Positions 16,487 to 26,288 of a stretch of DNA of 53,826 nucleotides are shown piece after piece; position 1 is the stretch's first letter, and each line of letters opens with the position of its first letter. The position numbers were made by a program, and so were the translations under genes. The stretch comes from Gammaproteobacteria bacterium. Its GTDB lineage: Bacteria > Pseudomonadota > Gammaproteobacteria > Steroidobacterales > PWYM01. The notes under the pieces are model-generated. The model saw nothing but the letters and a program-made list of their open reading frames with translations, made no database searches and was not told the origin of the DNA. The stretch is from assembly GCA_003567475.1 (NCBI GenBank), contig PWZL01000042.1:1-53826 (forward strand), written 5' to 3'.

Positions 16487-19170
16487 GTGTCGGCCCTGGT
16501 GCCCTGAGCTGCGCTGTCGTCCAAGGCTTCGGTCAGCGCCTGGGTCAGCTGCTGCTTCAGCGGCGCCGAGAGTGGATGGCCGGCACGGTCGGTGACATAG
16601 AACACGTCCTCAGCGCGCTCGCCAACGGTCGCGATCCGAGCGTTACGCACGTCGACACGATAGCGCCGGAACACCCGGCCGACCCGATACAGCAAACCTG
16701 GACGATCCGCGGCCACCAGTTCAAGCACGGTGCGCCCGGCGCCGCCGTCCTCCGCGTAACGGATTTCAACCGGGGTGTTGAAGGCGCGGACCTGGCGGGG
16801 GGGGCGACGCGTGACGTTCACGCGCGAGAGATCCTCGGCCGCCAGTCCCCTGGCCAGTCGCGCGGCGATGCCCTCGACGAAGTCCTCGGCGATGGGCGAG
16901 CCGTCAGCACCGAGGACGGTGTAGGTGTCGAGGCTGCGGCCATCGGCCATGGGCACGATGCGGGCATCGACGATGTTGAGGCCGAGTTCGTCGAGCACAG
17001 CGGTGACCCTGGCGAAACTGTCAAGCTCGTACGGTGAGCAGACCATCACCACCGTCGCGCCGCTGACCGGCTCGGCCTTCAGCGCCACCAGCGGGCCGTC
17101 CTCCTGGCGATGACCGGCGAGCAGGCTGGTGTGCCAGGCGATTTCGGCGGGCTGGTGGCGCAGGAAATATTCTCGCGTGAAGTGTGCCCAGACAGCCTCT
17201 GTGGTGCTCGGATCGAGCCCCGCGTCGGCCTGCAGGAGATGGGCCTCGCGCTGGGTCTCATCGATCAGCTGATCGACGTCGATGGGGTTTTCCAGGCCGC
17301 GGCGCAACGCTCGACGGGTCTGCTGATACAGCTCCTGGAACAGACTCGCCTTCCAGGAGTTCCACAGCTTGGGGTTGGTGGCGCGGACGTCGCTGACCGT
17401 GAGCACGTAGAGATGGTCGAGGTGGGTCTCGTCACCGACAAGTTGCGCAAATTCGGCGATGACCTCGGGGTCGCTGATGTCCTTTTTCTGTGCGGTCAGC
17501 GACAGCACCAGATGCTGGCGCACCAGCCAGGCGACCAAGCGGGCGTCATAGGGGCTCAGCCCATGTTCGAGACAGAACGCCTCGGCATCGAGTGCGCCGA
17601 GTTCGGAGTGGTCGCCGCCCCGGCCCTTGGCGATGTCGTGGAACAGGCCGGCGAGGTAGGCGATCTCGGGTTTCGGCAGCGCCTGCATGATGCGCGAGTG
17701 TTCGGGATGCTGATCGTCGAAGCGCGGCAGCGCGAGCCGGCGCAGGTTCTCGACCACGAACAGCGTGTGGGCGTCGACGGTATAGGCATGGAACAGGTCG
17801 AACTGCATGCGCCCGACGATGCGGCCGAAGGCGGGGATGTAGAGGCCGAGCACGCCATAGAGGTTCATCCGCCGGAGCTGGCGCGTGACGCCCTGTGGTG
17901 CCCGCAGGATTTCCATGAACAGCCGCTGGTTGCGCGGATTCTGACGGAACTCCTCGTCGATGAGGTGCAGGCTGCGCTTGATCAGGCCGATGGTCTGGGC
18001 GGCGACGCCGCGGATTTCGGGATCCTGTTCGAGGACCAGGAACATCTCCATCAGCGCCGACGGATCGCGGTTGAAGACTTCATCATCACGCACGCCGAGG
18101 AAGCCATTGCGGATCTGGAAGTTGGCGTTGAGTACCCGCGGCTGGGCCTCCGGATCCTGCAGGATCGCCTCCTCGAACAGTTGCAGCAGCATTTCGTTCA
18201 GCCGCGACAGTTCCATGACCGTGCGGTAATACCGCTGCATCATCTGCTCGACCGCCAGCGTGAAGCTCGCGTCTTCATAGCCGAGCAGCTTTGCCAGGCG
18301 CACCTGGTGATCGAACAGCAGTCGATCCTCGCGCCGACCGGTCAGCAGGTGCAGCCCCCAGCGCACCTTCCACAGAAAGGCCAGACCCCGGCGGAAGATG
18401 TCCAGCTGTCCGGGCGACAGGATGCCGAGCTCGACGAGATCCTCGAAGCGGCGGGCCCCGTAGTGGCGCTGGGCGACCCAGCCGATGACCTGGATGTCCC
18501 GCAGGCCACCAGGCGACCCCTTGACGTTGGGCTCGAGGTTGTAGCCGGTGTCGTGATACCGGTGGTGGCGGGTTTGCTGCTCCTCGACCTTGCCGCGGAA
18601 GAACGCCGCCGAGTCCCACATGTGGGTCTGGTCGATGCGCTCGAGCATCGCCTCCACCAGCCCGACCGGACCGCAGAGTCGGCGCGCTTCCATCAAGGTG
18701 GTGACCACACTGAGATCCCGACCGGCCTCCGCGGCGCACTGCTCGACCGTGCGCACACTGTGGCCGACCTCCAGGCCGATATCCCAGAGAAAGGCGATGA
18801 AGCCGCCAATGTCGCCTTCGTGCCCGTCGCTGCCGCTGTCGGACAGCAGCACCATGAGGTCGATGTCCGATCCCGGATGCAGCTCGCCGCGGCCGTAACC
18901 GCCGACCGCGACCAGGGCCGCGTCTTCCAGCAAGGCACCCGCCGAGCTCTCCCAGGCGGCCAGCAGCACGGCATCGACCAGCGCGGCGCGTCCGGCCACC
19001 AGCGACTCCACCGGCGCACCGTCGCGGAAGGCCTGTTCCATGCGCGCGCTCTCGCTGGCCAACGCCTCCCGGAAGCGTTGCAGCCGCTCCGGTGGCGGCG
19101 CCTGTGCGGCCCCCCGGAGATCGACCTGGAGCTGCCAGCCGCCGCGCGTCTCGGGCGCCGGGGAACTCAT
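16483..19170 (-). CDS. glnD: bifunctional PII uridylyltransferase/uridylyl-removing enzyme
   Basis: The glutamine sensor that uridylylates or deuridylylates PII proteins. The protein is 895 residues, full length. The nucleotidyltransferase motif GGYGRGELHPGSDID spans 90-104. The HD hydrolase domain has His511-Asp512 (LFHDIAKGRGGDHS). Two C-terminal ACT domains begin near 707 (MVCSPYELDSFARVTAVL) and 815 (LVAADRPGLLYRVGRVF). Start 19170 lies 9 nt after the map stop. No frameshift is visible. Confidence 0.96.
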   Translation of the reverse strand: MSSPAPETRGGWQLQVDLRGAAQAPPPERLQRFREALASESARMEQAFRDGAPVESLVAGRAALVDAVLLAAWESSAGALLEDAALVAVGGYGRGELHPGSDIDLMVLLSDSGSDGHEGDIGGFIAFLWDIGLEVGHSVRTVEQCAAEAGRDLSVVTTLMEARRLCGPVGLVEAMLERIDQTHMWDSAAFFRGKVEEQQTRHHRYHDTGYNLEPNVKGSPGGLRDIQVIGWVAQRHYGARRFEDLVELGILSPGQLDIFRRGLAFLWKVRWGLHLLTGRREDRLLFDHQVRLAKLLGYEDASFTLAVEQMMQRYYRTVMELSRLNEMLLQLFEEAILQDPEAQPRVLNANFQIRNGFLGVRDDEVFNRDPSALMEMFLVLEQDPEIRGVAAQTIGLIKRSLHLIDEEFRQNPRNQRLFMEILRAPQGVTRQLRRMNLYGVLGLYIPAFGRIVGRMQFDLFHAYTVDAHTLFVVENLRRLALPRFDDQHPEHSRIMQALPKPEIAYLAGLFHDIAKGRGGDHSELGALDAEAFCLEHGLSPYDARLVAWLVRQHLVLSLTAQKKDISDPEVIAEFAQLVGDETHLDHLYVLTVSDVRATNPKLWNSWKASLFQELYQQTRRALRRGLENPIDVDQLIDETQREAHLLQADAGLDPSTTEAVWAHFTREYFLRHQPAEIAWHTSLLAGHRQEDGPLVALKAEPVSGATVVMVCSPYELDSFARVTAVLDELGLNIVDARIVPMADGRSLDTYTVLGADGSPIAEDFVEGIAARLARGLAAEDLSRVNVTRRPPRQVRAFNTPVEIRYAEDGGAGRTVLELVAADRPGLLYRVGRVFRRYRVDVRNARIATVGERAEDVFYVTDRAGHPLSAPLKQQLTQALTEALDDSAAQGTRADT

Positions 19171-19179
19171 GGGCGCGGC

Positions 19180-19953
19180 CTAGACCTCGCCACTGGCGCC
19201 GAGGGTCAGCACCTCGTGGCCGTCTTCGGTGACCAGGAGGGTGTGTTCCCACTGGGCCGACAACGAGTGGTCCTTGGTCACGACCGTCCAGCCGTCGCGT
19301 AGCAGCTTCACGTGGCGGCGCCCCGCGTTGACCATCGGCTCGATGGTGAAGGTCATGCCGGGGGCGAGCTCGAGGCCGGTACCGGGCTGGCCGTAGTGCA
19401 GGACCTGCGGGTCCTCGTGGAACACCCGGCCGATCCCGTGGCCGCAGTATTCCCGCACCACCGAGCAGCGCTCGGCCTCGACGAACGTCTGGATCGCATG
19501 GCCGATGTCCCCGAGGCGCGCGCCCGGCTGCACCAGCGCGATGCCGCGGCGCATGGCCTCGTGGGCGATTTCGGAGACGCGACGGCCCACGACCGGCGGT
19601 TCACCCACGTAGAACATGCGGCTGGTGTCGCCGTGGAAGCCGTCCTTGATGACGGTGATGTCGATATTGACGATATCACCGTCACGCAGGCGTCGGTCCC
19701 CTGGAATCCCATGGCAGACCACGTGGTTGACCGAGGTGCAGATCGATTTCGGGAAACCCCGATAGTTCAGCGGCGCCGGCACCGCCTGCTGGGTGTTGAC
19801 GATATGTTCGTGACAGATGGCATCAAGTTCGGCGGTGGTCACGCCAGGACGCACGTGTTCGCCGATCATGTCGAGCACCTCTGCGGCCAGCCGTCCGGCC
19901 ACCCGCATGCGGGCCTGCTCCTCCGGTGATTTGATGTGTACCGATCCCTGCAT
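19180..19953 (-). CDS. map: type I methionine aminopeptidase
   Basis: Removes the initiator Met from nascent proteins. The protein is 257 residues, type Ia. The di-metal ligands are D98, D109, H172, E205 and E236, in [26 protein letters not shown] and WEHT; His81 (VCHGIPG) is the conserved substrate contact. ATG 19953 with AGGA about 8 nt upstream gives the normal N-terminus; the frame is open further but with poor composition. First gene of the minus-strand operon, divergent from rpsB. Confidence 0.95.
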   Translation of the reverse strand: MQGSVHIKSPEEQARMRVAGRLAAEVLDMIGEHVRPGVTTAELDAICHEHIVNTQQAVPAPLNYRGFPKSICTSVNHVVCHGIPGDRRLRDGDIVNIDITVIKDGFHGDTSRMFYVGEPPVVGRRVSEIAHEAMRRGIALVQPGARLGDIGHAIQTFVEAERCSVVREYCGHGIGRVFHEDPQVLHYGQPGTGLELAPGMTFTIEPMVNAGRRHVKLLRDGWTVVTKDHSLSAQWEHTLLVTEDGHEVLTLGASGEV

Positions 19954-20070
19954 GCCCTGTGTCCTGGCCGTGTCCGTGGCGCGTGAATGCCGGTCTGGCG
20001 GGCGCCGCACAGGCCTCGCAGGCCCCCTCTTGAGGGCTGCTGCGCCGGGGCGCCCCTGCCGATCCGGTCA

Positions 20071-20100
20071 TTGTGATGGCAAAGCACGCCATGGTATAAA
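20071..20100 (+). promoter_or_regulatory. candidate sigma-70 promoter of rpsB
   Basis: TTGTGA (4 of 6) at 20071-20076, an 18-nt spacer, and TATAAA (5 of 6) at 20095-20100. Transcription would start near 20107 and give a leader of about 125 nt before the rpsB GTG. On the opposite strand the same bases read TTTATACC and might also serve map. Confidence 0.6.
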
Positions 20101-20142
20101 GCCGCCGCCTGTAAGGCAATCTGAAACCAAAACCATCCCACA

Positions 20143-20208
20143 CACGGGCCGGCACATGCTGCCGGGTGCCCGGAGCTCAGGCTTCCGGGTTGCGGCATGG
20201 GGCCCGTG
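20143..20208 (+). promoter_or_regulatory. structured rpsB mRNA leader, likely S2 autoregulatory site
   Basis: CACGGGCC (20143-20150) pairs with GGCCCGTG (20201-20208), closing a junction that holds a perfect CCCGGA/TCCGGG hairpin at 20169-20189. A competing CCGGCA/TGCCGG hairpin occupies 20149-20165. The closing stem ends 13 nt before the ribosome site at 20222-20226. In E. coli the rpsB leader is known to mediate repression by S2; that the same holds here is inferred from position and structure. Confidence 0.5.
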
Positions 20209-20233
20209 GAGGCTGAACCCGAGGAGAAAAATC

Positions 20234-21145
20234 GTGACAGACGTATCCATGCGCCAGATGCTGGAGGCCGGCGTGCACTTCGGCCACCAGACCCGTTACT
20301 GGAATCCGAAGATGGCACCCTACATCTTCGGCGAGCGTAACAAGATCCACATCATCAATCTCGAGCGCTCGCTCCCGCTGTACCGGGACGCGATGGGCTT
20401 CGTGAAGAAACTGGCCGCCGAGGGCGGCACGTTGCTTTTCGTTGGCACCAAGCGCGCCGCGCGCGACGCGATTCGCGTCGAGGCCGAACGCTGCGGCATG
20501 CCCTTCATCAGCTACCGCTGGCTGGGTGGCATGCTGACCAACTTCAAGACCATCCGCCAGTCCATCCGCCGCCTGCAGGAACTCACCGAGATGCAGGAAA
20601 ACGGCACCTTCGAGCAGCTGACCAAGAAAGAAGTGCTGATGCTGCATCGTGAGATGGAGAAGCTCGAGCGCAGCCTCGGGGGCATCAAGGACATGAGCGC
20701 CCTGCCTGACGCGCTGTTTGTCATCGATGTCGGGCATGAGGACATTGCGTTGCGCGAGGCCGCCAAGCTCGGCATTCCCGTGGTCGCGGTGGTCGACACC
20801 AACTGCTCGCCGGATGCGGTGGATTACCCGATTCCCGGCAATGACGATGCCATGCGGGCCATCCAGCTGTACACGCGCGGAGTTTCCGATGCGGTGCTCG
20901 ATGGCCGCGCCGCCGTGCCGCAGGTGGCTGCCAGCGATGACGATTTCGTCGAGCTCGACGAGCAGGGCAAGCCGCGCAGCGAGGCCGCCCGAGCCCGGCG
21001 GCGCAAGAGTGGCGGGGATCGCAAGCCTGAGGCTGCGCCGGCTGCCGAGGCGAAGGCGCCAGAGGCCCCAGCCGCCGATGCGCAGCCTGCCGCTACTGCA
21101 TCCGCGGGCGATGCCCCGGCTGCCGAGGGTGGCGAGGCCAGCTGA
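20234..21145 (+). CDS. rpsB: 30S ribosomal protein S2
   Basis: A small-subunit protein, 303 residues. The core is unmistakable: [22 protein letters not shown], the IHIINLE block, [17 protein letters not shown] and [21 protein letters not shown]. coli S2 has about 241 residues, so there is a C-terminal extension of about 60 residues rich in Ala, Pro, Glu and Lys from about 245 onward. The start is GTG 20234: AGGAG lies 7 nt upstream, and the next in-frame ATG (20249) would place the same ribosome site too far away. Confidence 0.96.
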   Translation: MTDVSMRQMLEAGVHFGHQTRYWNPKMAPYIFGERNKIHIINLERSLPLYRDAMGFVKKLAAEGGTLLFVGTKRAARDAIRVEAERCGMPFISYRWLGGMLTNFKTIRQSIRRLQELTEMQENGTFEQLTKKEVLMLHREMEKLERSLGGIKDMSALPDALFVIDVGHEDIALREAAKLGIPVVAVVDTNCSPDAVDYPIPGNDDAMRAIQLYTRGVSDAVLDGRAAVPQVAASDDDFVELDEQGKPRSEAARARRRKSGGDRKPEAAPAAEAKAPEAPAADAQPAATASAGDAPAAEGGEAS

Positions 21146-21155
21146 GCGTGAGCCG

Positions 21156-21227
21156 GCGGCCGTCAGGCCGCGGGCCGTCCCCCTGACCCCGACCGGGCGG
21201 TCGCACGCCCGGTCGTCTACCGTTTTT
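21156..21227 (+). terminator. rpsB-tsf attenuator: two hairpins and a T-run
   Basis: A GCGGCC/GGCCGC stem with a GTCA loop (21156-21171) is followed by a ten-pair stem CGACCGGGCG/CGCCCGGTCG with a 6-nt loop (21190-21215), then TTTTT at 21223-21227. The T-run starts 8 nt after the stem, so termination would be partial, which would lower tsf relative to rpsB. The ribosome site of tsf follows directly. Confidence 0.6.
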
Positions 21228-21243
21228 ACGAGGAACAGCAGCG

Positions 21244-22113
21244 ATGTCCATTTCCGCAGCACAAGTCAAAACACTCCGCGAGCGCACTGGCGCCGGCATG
21301 ATGGAATGCAAGAAGGCCCTGGTGGAGGCCGATGGCGATCTTGAACAGGCCGTCGAGGTTCTGCGCAAGTCCGGCCAGGCCAAGGCCGACAAGAAAGCCG
21401 GCCGGGTGGCGGCAGAGGGTCGCATCGTCGTCCTCGAGGAGGCCGGTGCCGCCGTGATTGCCGAAATCAACTGCGAAACCGATTTTGTGGCGAACGATGA
21501 CAATTTCACCGGCTTTGCCGATCTGGTCACCCGCAGCGTGCTGGCACACCGTCCGGCGGACGTGGCGGCGCTGATGGCCGTGGCCGTCGACGGCACGTCG
21601 CTGGAACAGCGGCGTACCGACCTGATCGCCAAGATCGGCGAGAACATTGCCGTGCGGCGCTTTACGGTGGTCGAGGCGGTCGGGCGCCTGGCGAGTTATG
21701 TGCACGGGTCGCGCATCGGTGTGCTGATCGATGTCGAGGGCGGCGACGACGCCCTGGCGCGGGATCTGGCGATGCACGTGGCGGCGACCAACCCGGCCTG
21801 CGTGTCGGCCGACCAGGTCGATCCCGAGGTGCTGGCCAAGGAGCGTGACATTCTGCTCGAGCAGGCCCGCCAGGAAGGCAAGCCCGAGGAGATCGTGCAG
21901 AAGATGGTCGAGGGCCGGGTGCGCAAGTACCTTGGCGAGATCACCCTGGTCGGTCAGCCCTTCGTCAAGGACCCCGATGTCAAGGTCGAGAAGCTGCTGA
22001 AGTCTGCGGGCGCGTCGGTCAAGGGCTTCGTGCGCTTCGAGGTGGGCGAGGGCATCGAGAAGAAGCAGGACAATTTCGTCGAAGAGGTCATGGCCCAGGT
22101 GCGCGGCGGCTGA
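21244..22113 (+). CDS. tsf: translation elongation factor Ts
   Basis: The guanine-nucleotide exchange factor for EF-Tu. The protein is 289 residues. The N-terminal UBA-like domain has VKTLRERTGAGMMECKKAL, and the EF-Tu-contact signature is INCETDFVANDDNF. The core repeats continue to FVRFEVGEGIEKK at the C-terminus. GAGGAA precedes ATG 21244. It follows rpsB across an attenuator-like gap, as in other Gammaproteobacteria. Confidence 0.97.
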   Translation: MSISAAQVKTLRERTGAGMMECKKALVEADGDLEQAVEVLRKSGQAKADKKAGRVAAEGRIVVLEEAGAAVIAEINCETDFVANDDNFTGFADLVTRSVLAHRPADVAALMAVAVDGTSLEQRRTDLIAKIGENIAVRRFTVVEAVGRLASYVHGSRIGVLIDVEGGDDALARDLAMHVAATNPACVSADQVDPEVLAKERDILLEQARQEGKPEEIVQKMVEGRVRKYLGEITLVGQPFVKDPDVKVEKLLKSAGASVKGFVRFEVGEGIEKKQDNFVEEVMAQVRGG

Positions 22114-22161
22114 CGCTGACCCGTCGGGATCGGCTAGAATGCTGCCAGCCGAGAGGAACCC

Positions 22162-22887
22162 ATGACCGACACCCAGCCTGTCTATCGCCGGATCCTGCTC
22201 AAGCTCAGCGGCGAGGCGCTGCTGGGTGAGATGGATTATGGTATCGACCCGGCGATGATTCGCCGGGTGGCGAGAGAAATCAGCGAAGTCCGCGCGCTTG
22301 GCGTGCAGATCGGTGTCGTCATCGGCGGCGGTAACATCTTCCGCGGCGCCGGGCTCGCCCAAGGCGGCATGGACCGCGTGACCGGTGATCACATGGGTAT
22401 GCTGGCCACGGTGATCAACTCGCTGGCCCTGCAGGATGCGCTGGAGCGGCTGGGGGTGTTCGCCCGGGTGATGTCGGCGCTGAAGATTCACGAGGTCTGC
22501 GAGGACTACATTCGCCGGCGGGCCATCCGCCACCTCGAGAAGAACCGCGTGGTGATCTTCGCCGCCGGCACCGGTAACCCCTTTTTCACCACCGACACCG
22601 CGGCGAGTCTGCGCGCCATCGAGATCGGTGCCGACGTGCTGATCAAGGCCACCAAGGTGGATGGCATCTACAGCCGTGATCCGGTGCGGTATCCCGATGC
22701 GGAGCACTATCCCTCGCTGTCCTTCGAGCGGGTGCTGCGCGAGGATCTGCAGGTCATGGACGCCACGGCCATCGTGATGTGCCGCGACAACGATCTCCCG
22801 CTGCAGGTGTTCAATCTGAACAATGAAGGCGACCTCATGCGCATGATGCGTGGTGAGCTGATCGGCAGCCAGGTCGCTAACGGATGA
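22162..22887 (+). CDS. pyrH: uridylate kinase
   Basis: Phosphorylates UMP to UDP; hexameric, of the bacterial amino-acid-kinase fold rather than the eukaryotic NMP-kinase fold. The protein is 241 residues. KLSGEAL (14-20) is the ATP-phosphate site; [23 protein letters not shown] and [13 protein letters not shown] follow in order. GAGAGGAA lies just before ATG 22162. A TAGAAT -10-like hexamer at 22135-22140 without a clear -35 may give it a separate weak promoter. Confidence 0.97.
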   Translation: MTDTQPVYRRILLKLSGEALLGEMDYGIDPAMIRRVAREISEVRALGVQIGVVIGGGNIFRGAGLAQGGMDRVTGDHMGMLATVINSLALQDALERLGVFARVMSALKIHEVCEDYIRRRAIRHLEKNRVVIFAAGTGNPFFTTDTAASLRAIEIGADVLIKATKVDGIYSRDPVRYPDAEHYPSLSFERVLREDLQVMDATAIVMCRDNDLPLQVFNLNNEGDLMRMMRGELIGSQVANG

Positions 22888-22930
22888 GGGTGCGCCAGGC
22901 TGTGTCCGGCGGTCCAGCGGAGAGACAGGC

Positions 22931-23488
22931 ATGATCGAAGACATCAGAAAAGACGCCGCCACACGCATGAAAAAAAGCGTGGAATCGCTGCGTAACGACC
23001 TGCGCAAGGTGCGGACCGGACGCGCCCACCCCAGCCTGCTCGAGTCGCTCAGCGTCGAGTACTACGGCTCGAGCGTGCCGCTGCGCCAGGTCGCCAACAT
23101 CAGCGTCGAGGATGCCCGCACGCTGGCGGTCGCCCCCTATGAGCGGCCCATGGTGTCGGTGGTGGAGAAAGCCATCATCGATTCCGACCTGGGCTTGACA
23201 CCGAACTCTGCGGGTATGGTGATCCGGGTGCCGCTGCCGCCGCTGACCGAGCAGCGACGTCGCGATCTCACCCGGGTCGTCCGGAATGAAGCCGAGGGGG
23301 GTCGGGTGGCCGTGCGCAACATCCGTCGGGATGCCCTGGGCGATCTCAAGGAACTGCAGAAGGAAAAGCTCATCAGTGAGGATGATGAGCGGCGGGCCCA
23401 GGAAGAGATACAGAAGCTGACCGATCGCTTCGTCGCGGAGATCGACGAAGTGCTGGCCGAGAAGGAAGCCGAGTTGATGGAGGTCTGA
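22931..23488 (+). CDS. frr: ribosome recycling factor
   Basis: Splits post-termination ribosomes together with EF-G. The protein is 185 residues, exactly the family length, with the long three-helix bundle ([21 protein letters not shown], and [17 protein letters not shown]) and the small beta domain between ([16 protein letters not shown]). The Arg pair in NIRRDA corresponds to the functionally essential region. GGAGAG precedes ATG 22931. The pyrH-frr order is near-universal in bacteria. Confidence 0.97.
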   Translation: MIEDIRKDAATRMKKSVESLRNDLRKVRTGRAHPSLLESLSVEYYGSSVPLRQVANISVEDARTLAVAPYERPMVSVVEKAIIDSDLGLTPNSAGMVIRVPLPPLTEQRRRDLTRVVRNEAEGGRVAVRNIRRDALGDLKELQKEKLISEDDERRAQEEIQKLTDRFVAEIDEVLAEKEAELMEV

Positions 23489-23522
23489 GCGCTTTGCGCG
23501 CCGGTCTTCAGCGGAGCGCCGG

Positions 23523-24299
23523 ATGAGCAGGGGATGCGGTGCCAGCGAGGGCGCGCTGCCTGCGCACGTCGCCATCATCATGGATGGCAACGGGCGCTGG
23601 GCCCGTGCCCGTGGCCTGCCACGCCATGCGGGGCACAGCGCAGGCGTCCGTCCGGTGCGCCAGTGCGTCGAACAGGCTGCCCGACGCGGCGTCAAGGTGC
23701 TGACTCTGTTTGCCTTCAGCAGCGAGAACTGGCGCCGGCCGCGCGAGGAGGTGTCGCGGCTGATGAGCCTGTTTCTCGAGGCGTTGGACCGGGAACTCGA
23801 CGAGTTGCATGCCAACGGGGTGGTGTTGCGGTTCATCGGTGAGCGGGAGCGTCTGGCGCCGGCGCTGCAGCAGCGTCTGGCCGCGGCCGAGATGCGCACC
23901 CGCGCGAACACCGGCCTGGTGCTGGTGGTGGCTGCCGCCTATGGCGGCCAGTGGGACATGGTGCAGACTGCGCGCACCATCGCCGAGCGGGTGGCGCGTG
24001 GCGAACTCTCGCCCGCCGCCGTGGACCAGGTGTGCTTCGAACATCACCGGACACTCGCCGGACTGCCTGGCGTCGATCTGCTCATCCGCACCGGAGGGGA
24101 GCAGCGCATCAGCAATTTCCTGCTGTGGGATCTGGCCTACGCCGAGCTGTACTTCACGCCGCGTCTCTGGCCGGCCTTCAGTACGGAGGATTTCGACGCC
24201 GCGCTCGCCGAGTTCGCCGCCCGTCGTCGCCGCTTCGGGCGCACCGACGAGCAACTGCAGGCCGACGCGCTGCCGGTCGCCACAGAGGCCAGTCGCTGA
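23523..24299 (+). CDS. uppS: undecaprenyl diphosphate synthase (cis-prenyltransferase)
   Basis: Makes the C55 lipid carrier for peptidoglycan and O-antigen. The protein is 258 residues. The catalytic Asp21 sits in IIMDGNGRWA; FAFSSENW and RTGGEQRISNFLLWDLAYAE are the other conserved blocks, the latter binding the isopentenyl diphosphate. There is no membrane segment, as expected for a peripheral enzyme. It ends 1 nt before the cdsA start. Confidence 0.96.
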   Translation: MSRGCGASEGALPAHVAIIMDGNGRWARARGLPRHAGHSAGVRPVRQCVEQAARRGVKVLTLFAFSSENWRRPREEVSRLMSLFLEALDRELDELHANGVVLRFIGERERLAPALQQRLAAAEMRTRANTGLVLVVAAAYGGQWDMVQTARTIAERVARGELSPAAVDQVCFEHHRTLAGLPGVDLLIRTGGEQRISNFLLWDLAYAELYFTPRLWPAFSTEDFDAALAEFAARRRRFGRTDEQLQADALPVATEASR

Positions 24300-24300
24300 C

Positions 24301-25104
24301 ATGCTGCGCGCGCGCGTGCTCACCGCGATCGTCCTGGTCGCGGGCCTGCTGGTGGTGCTGTTCGTCCTGCCACCGGTTGCCGCTGCGATCGCCGTGGCCG
24401 CGGCGGTGCTGGCCGGCGCCTGGGAGTGGAGCCGTTTTCTCGGTCTGGTGCGTCGCATCCCCCGGCTCGCCTACGTGGGCCTGGTGGGCCTGGCGGGCGC
24501 GCTGGCGCTGCTGACCACGGAACTGCTGGCCGACCCGCGACCGCTGTTGTGGGCGGCATTGGCCTGGTGGGCGCTGGCCTTCTTCTGGGTCCTGCGCTTT
24601 CCCCGCCCCATTGGCCCGCAGGTGGCGGCGCTCTGCGGGCTCGCCGTGCTGCTGCCCCTGTGGCTGGTGCTGGCGGTGCTGGTGGCGCGGCCCGGCGAGG
24701 GTCCGCTGTGGGTGCTGTTCCTGCTGCTGATCGTCTGGGCGGCGGACATCGGGGCCTATTTTTCGGGGCGCGCGTTCGGTCGGGTGAAGCTTGCCCCGCA
24801 GGTCAGTCCCGGCAAGACCTGGGAGGGCGTGCTGGGCGGACTGGTGGCGGCGTTGCTGGTTGCAGCGGCCGGCGCACACGCGTTGTCATTGCCGGTCGGC
24901 GGGATGCTGTTGCTCACCCCGGCGCTGGTGATGATTTCGGTGCTGGGCGACCTGACGGTGTCGATGTTCAAGCGAAACGCCGGGTTGAAGGACAGCGGTC
25001 GGCTGTTTCCGGGACACGGCGGCATTCTCGATCGCATCGACAGTCTGTCGGCCGCGGCGCCGCTGTTTCTGCTCGGTTTGGGCTGGTTGGGGGGATGGCG
25101 ATGA
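24301..25104 (+). CDS. cdsA: phosphatidate cytidylyltransferase
   Basis: Forms CDP-diacylglycerol for phospholipid synthesis in the inner membrane. The protein is 267 residues with seven to eight TM segments. The C-terminal family signature is complete: [21 protein letters not shown] followed by [16 protein letters not shown] is the second conserved block. The start lies 1 nt after the uppS stop and the stop overlaps the dxr start, so it is tightly coupled. Confidence 0.96.
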   Translation: MLRARVLTAIVLVAGLLVVLFVLPPVAAAIAVAAAVLAGAWEWSRFLGLVRRIPRLAYVGLVGLAGALALLTTELLADPRPLLWAALAWWALAFFWVLRFPRPIGPQVAALCGLAVLLPLWLVLAVLVARPGEGPLWVLFLLLIVWAADIGAYFSGRAFGRVKLAPQVSPGKTWEGVLGGLVAALLVAAAGAHALSLPVGGMLLLTPALVMISVLGDLTVSMFKRNAGLKDSGRLFPGHGGILDRIDSLSAAAPLFLLGLGWLGGWR

Positions 25105-26288
25105 GCGCTGAGGGCCTGGTGATCCTGGGTGCCACGGGCAGTGTCGGTGAGAGCACGCTGGCGGTGGTGGCCGAGAACCCGGGGCGTTTTCCGCTGGTGG
25201 CGCTGACGGCCCGTAGCGATGATGCACGGCTTTTCGCGCAATGCGTGGAACATCGGCCGGCGTTTGCGGTCCTTGTGGAGGAGGCTGCTGCGGCTCGCCT
25301 GGAGGCGCGGCTGGCCGACGCGGGCCTGCCGACCCGGGTGCTCGCCGGTGTTGACGCGCTGATCGAAGTGGTCGAACTGCCGGCAGTCGGCCGGGTCATG
25401 GCAGCGATTGTCGGGGCGGCCGGCCTGCTGCCCACCCTCGCGGCAGCGCGGGCAGGCCGACAGGTGCTGCTGGCCAACAAGGAGTCGCTGGTGATGGCCG
25501 GGCACCTGCTGATGGAGGCGGTGCGCGAGGGCGGTGGCGAGCTGGTGCCGATCGACAGTGAGCACAACGCCATCTTCCAGTGTCTGCCGAATGGTGATGG
25601 GGGCGCGCAGGGTGTGCGCCGACTGATTCTCACGGCCTCGGGCGGTCCGTTTCTGGACACACCGCTCGAGCAACTGTCGCAGGTTACGCCGGACCAGGCC
25701 TGTGCCCACCCGAACTGGGTCATGGGCCGGAAAATCTCGGTGGATTCGGCGACGATGATGAACAAGGGCCTGGAAATCATCGAGGCCTGCTGGCTGTTCG
25801 ATATGCCCCCGGAGCGCGTGGACGTGATGATTCATCCGCAAAGCATCGTGCACTCGATGGTCGAGTACGAGGACGGCTCGGTGCTGGCTGAACTCGGCGC
25901 TCCAGACATGCGTACACCCATCGCCCACGCGCTGGGCTGGCCGCAGCGGATCCGTTCGGGCGCGCCGTGGCTTGATCTGGTGGGCACGGCACCGCTGGAT
26001 TTCCGGGTGGCCGATGAAGCCCGCTTCCCCTGCCTGCGTCTGGCGCGAGAGGCCGCACGCCGCGGCGGGACCCATCCGGCCGTGCTCAATGCCGCCAACG
26101 AAGAAGCCGTCGCGGCGTTCCTCGACGGTGAGGTGGCCTTCCTCGACATCGCCCGCGTGGTGGGTGCCGTGCTGGATACACTACCGGCCGAGCCGGTGAC
26201 TTCGCTCGAGCAGGTCCTCGCCGTCGACACGGCCGCCCGGGCCGAGGCGCGCGAACTCATCGCGGCCCTGCAGGGTGCCAGCGCGTGA
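25101..26288 (+). CDS. dxr: 1-deoxy-D-xylulose 5-phosphate reductoisomerase
   Basis: The second step of the MEP isoprenoid pathway (DXP to MEP, NADPH-dependent). The protein is 395 residues. [11 protein letters not shown] is the NADPH site; [20 protein letters not shown] (metal ligands) and the [19 protein letters not shown] block define the active site. ATG 25101 overlaps the cdsA stop (ATGA) and lies 7 nt after a G-rich ribosome site; ATG 25095 is a near-equal alternative. The ispD and ispF genes of the same pathway are also in the window. Confidence 0.96.
   Translation: MSAEGLVILGATGSVGESTLAVVAENPGRFPLVALTARSDDARLFAQCVEHRPAFAVLVEEAAAARLEARLADAGLPTRVLAGVDALIEVVELPAVGRVMAAIVGAAGLLPTLAAARAGRQVLLANKESLVMAGHLLMEAVREGGGELVPIDSEHNAIFQCLPNGDGGAQGVRRLILTASGGPFLDTPLEQLSQVTPDQACAHPNWVMGRKISVDSATMMNKGLEIIEACWLFDMPPERVDVMIHPQSIVHSMVEYEDGSVLAELGAPDMRTPIAHALGWPQRIRSGAPWLDLVGTAPLDFRVADEARFPCLRLAREAARRGGTHPAVLNAANEEAVAAFLDGEVAFLDIARVVGAVLDTLPAEPVTSLEQVLAVDTAARAEARELIAALQGASA

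Noticed and set aside
17110-19302. 730-codon open frame antisense to glnD
   Set aside because: GlnD shows all expected motifs on the other strand; the antisense product matches nothing and has no ribosome site.
19817-20233. 139-codon N-terminal extension of S2
   Set aside because: It covers the rpsB promoter and leader; S2 homology begins at the GTG at 20234.
24426-25100. Long N-terminal extension of Dxr in frame through cdsA
   Set aside because: It lies entirely inside cdsA in another frame; Dxr proteins start at the NADPH-binding strand.
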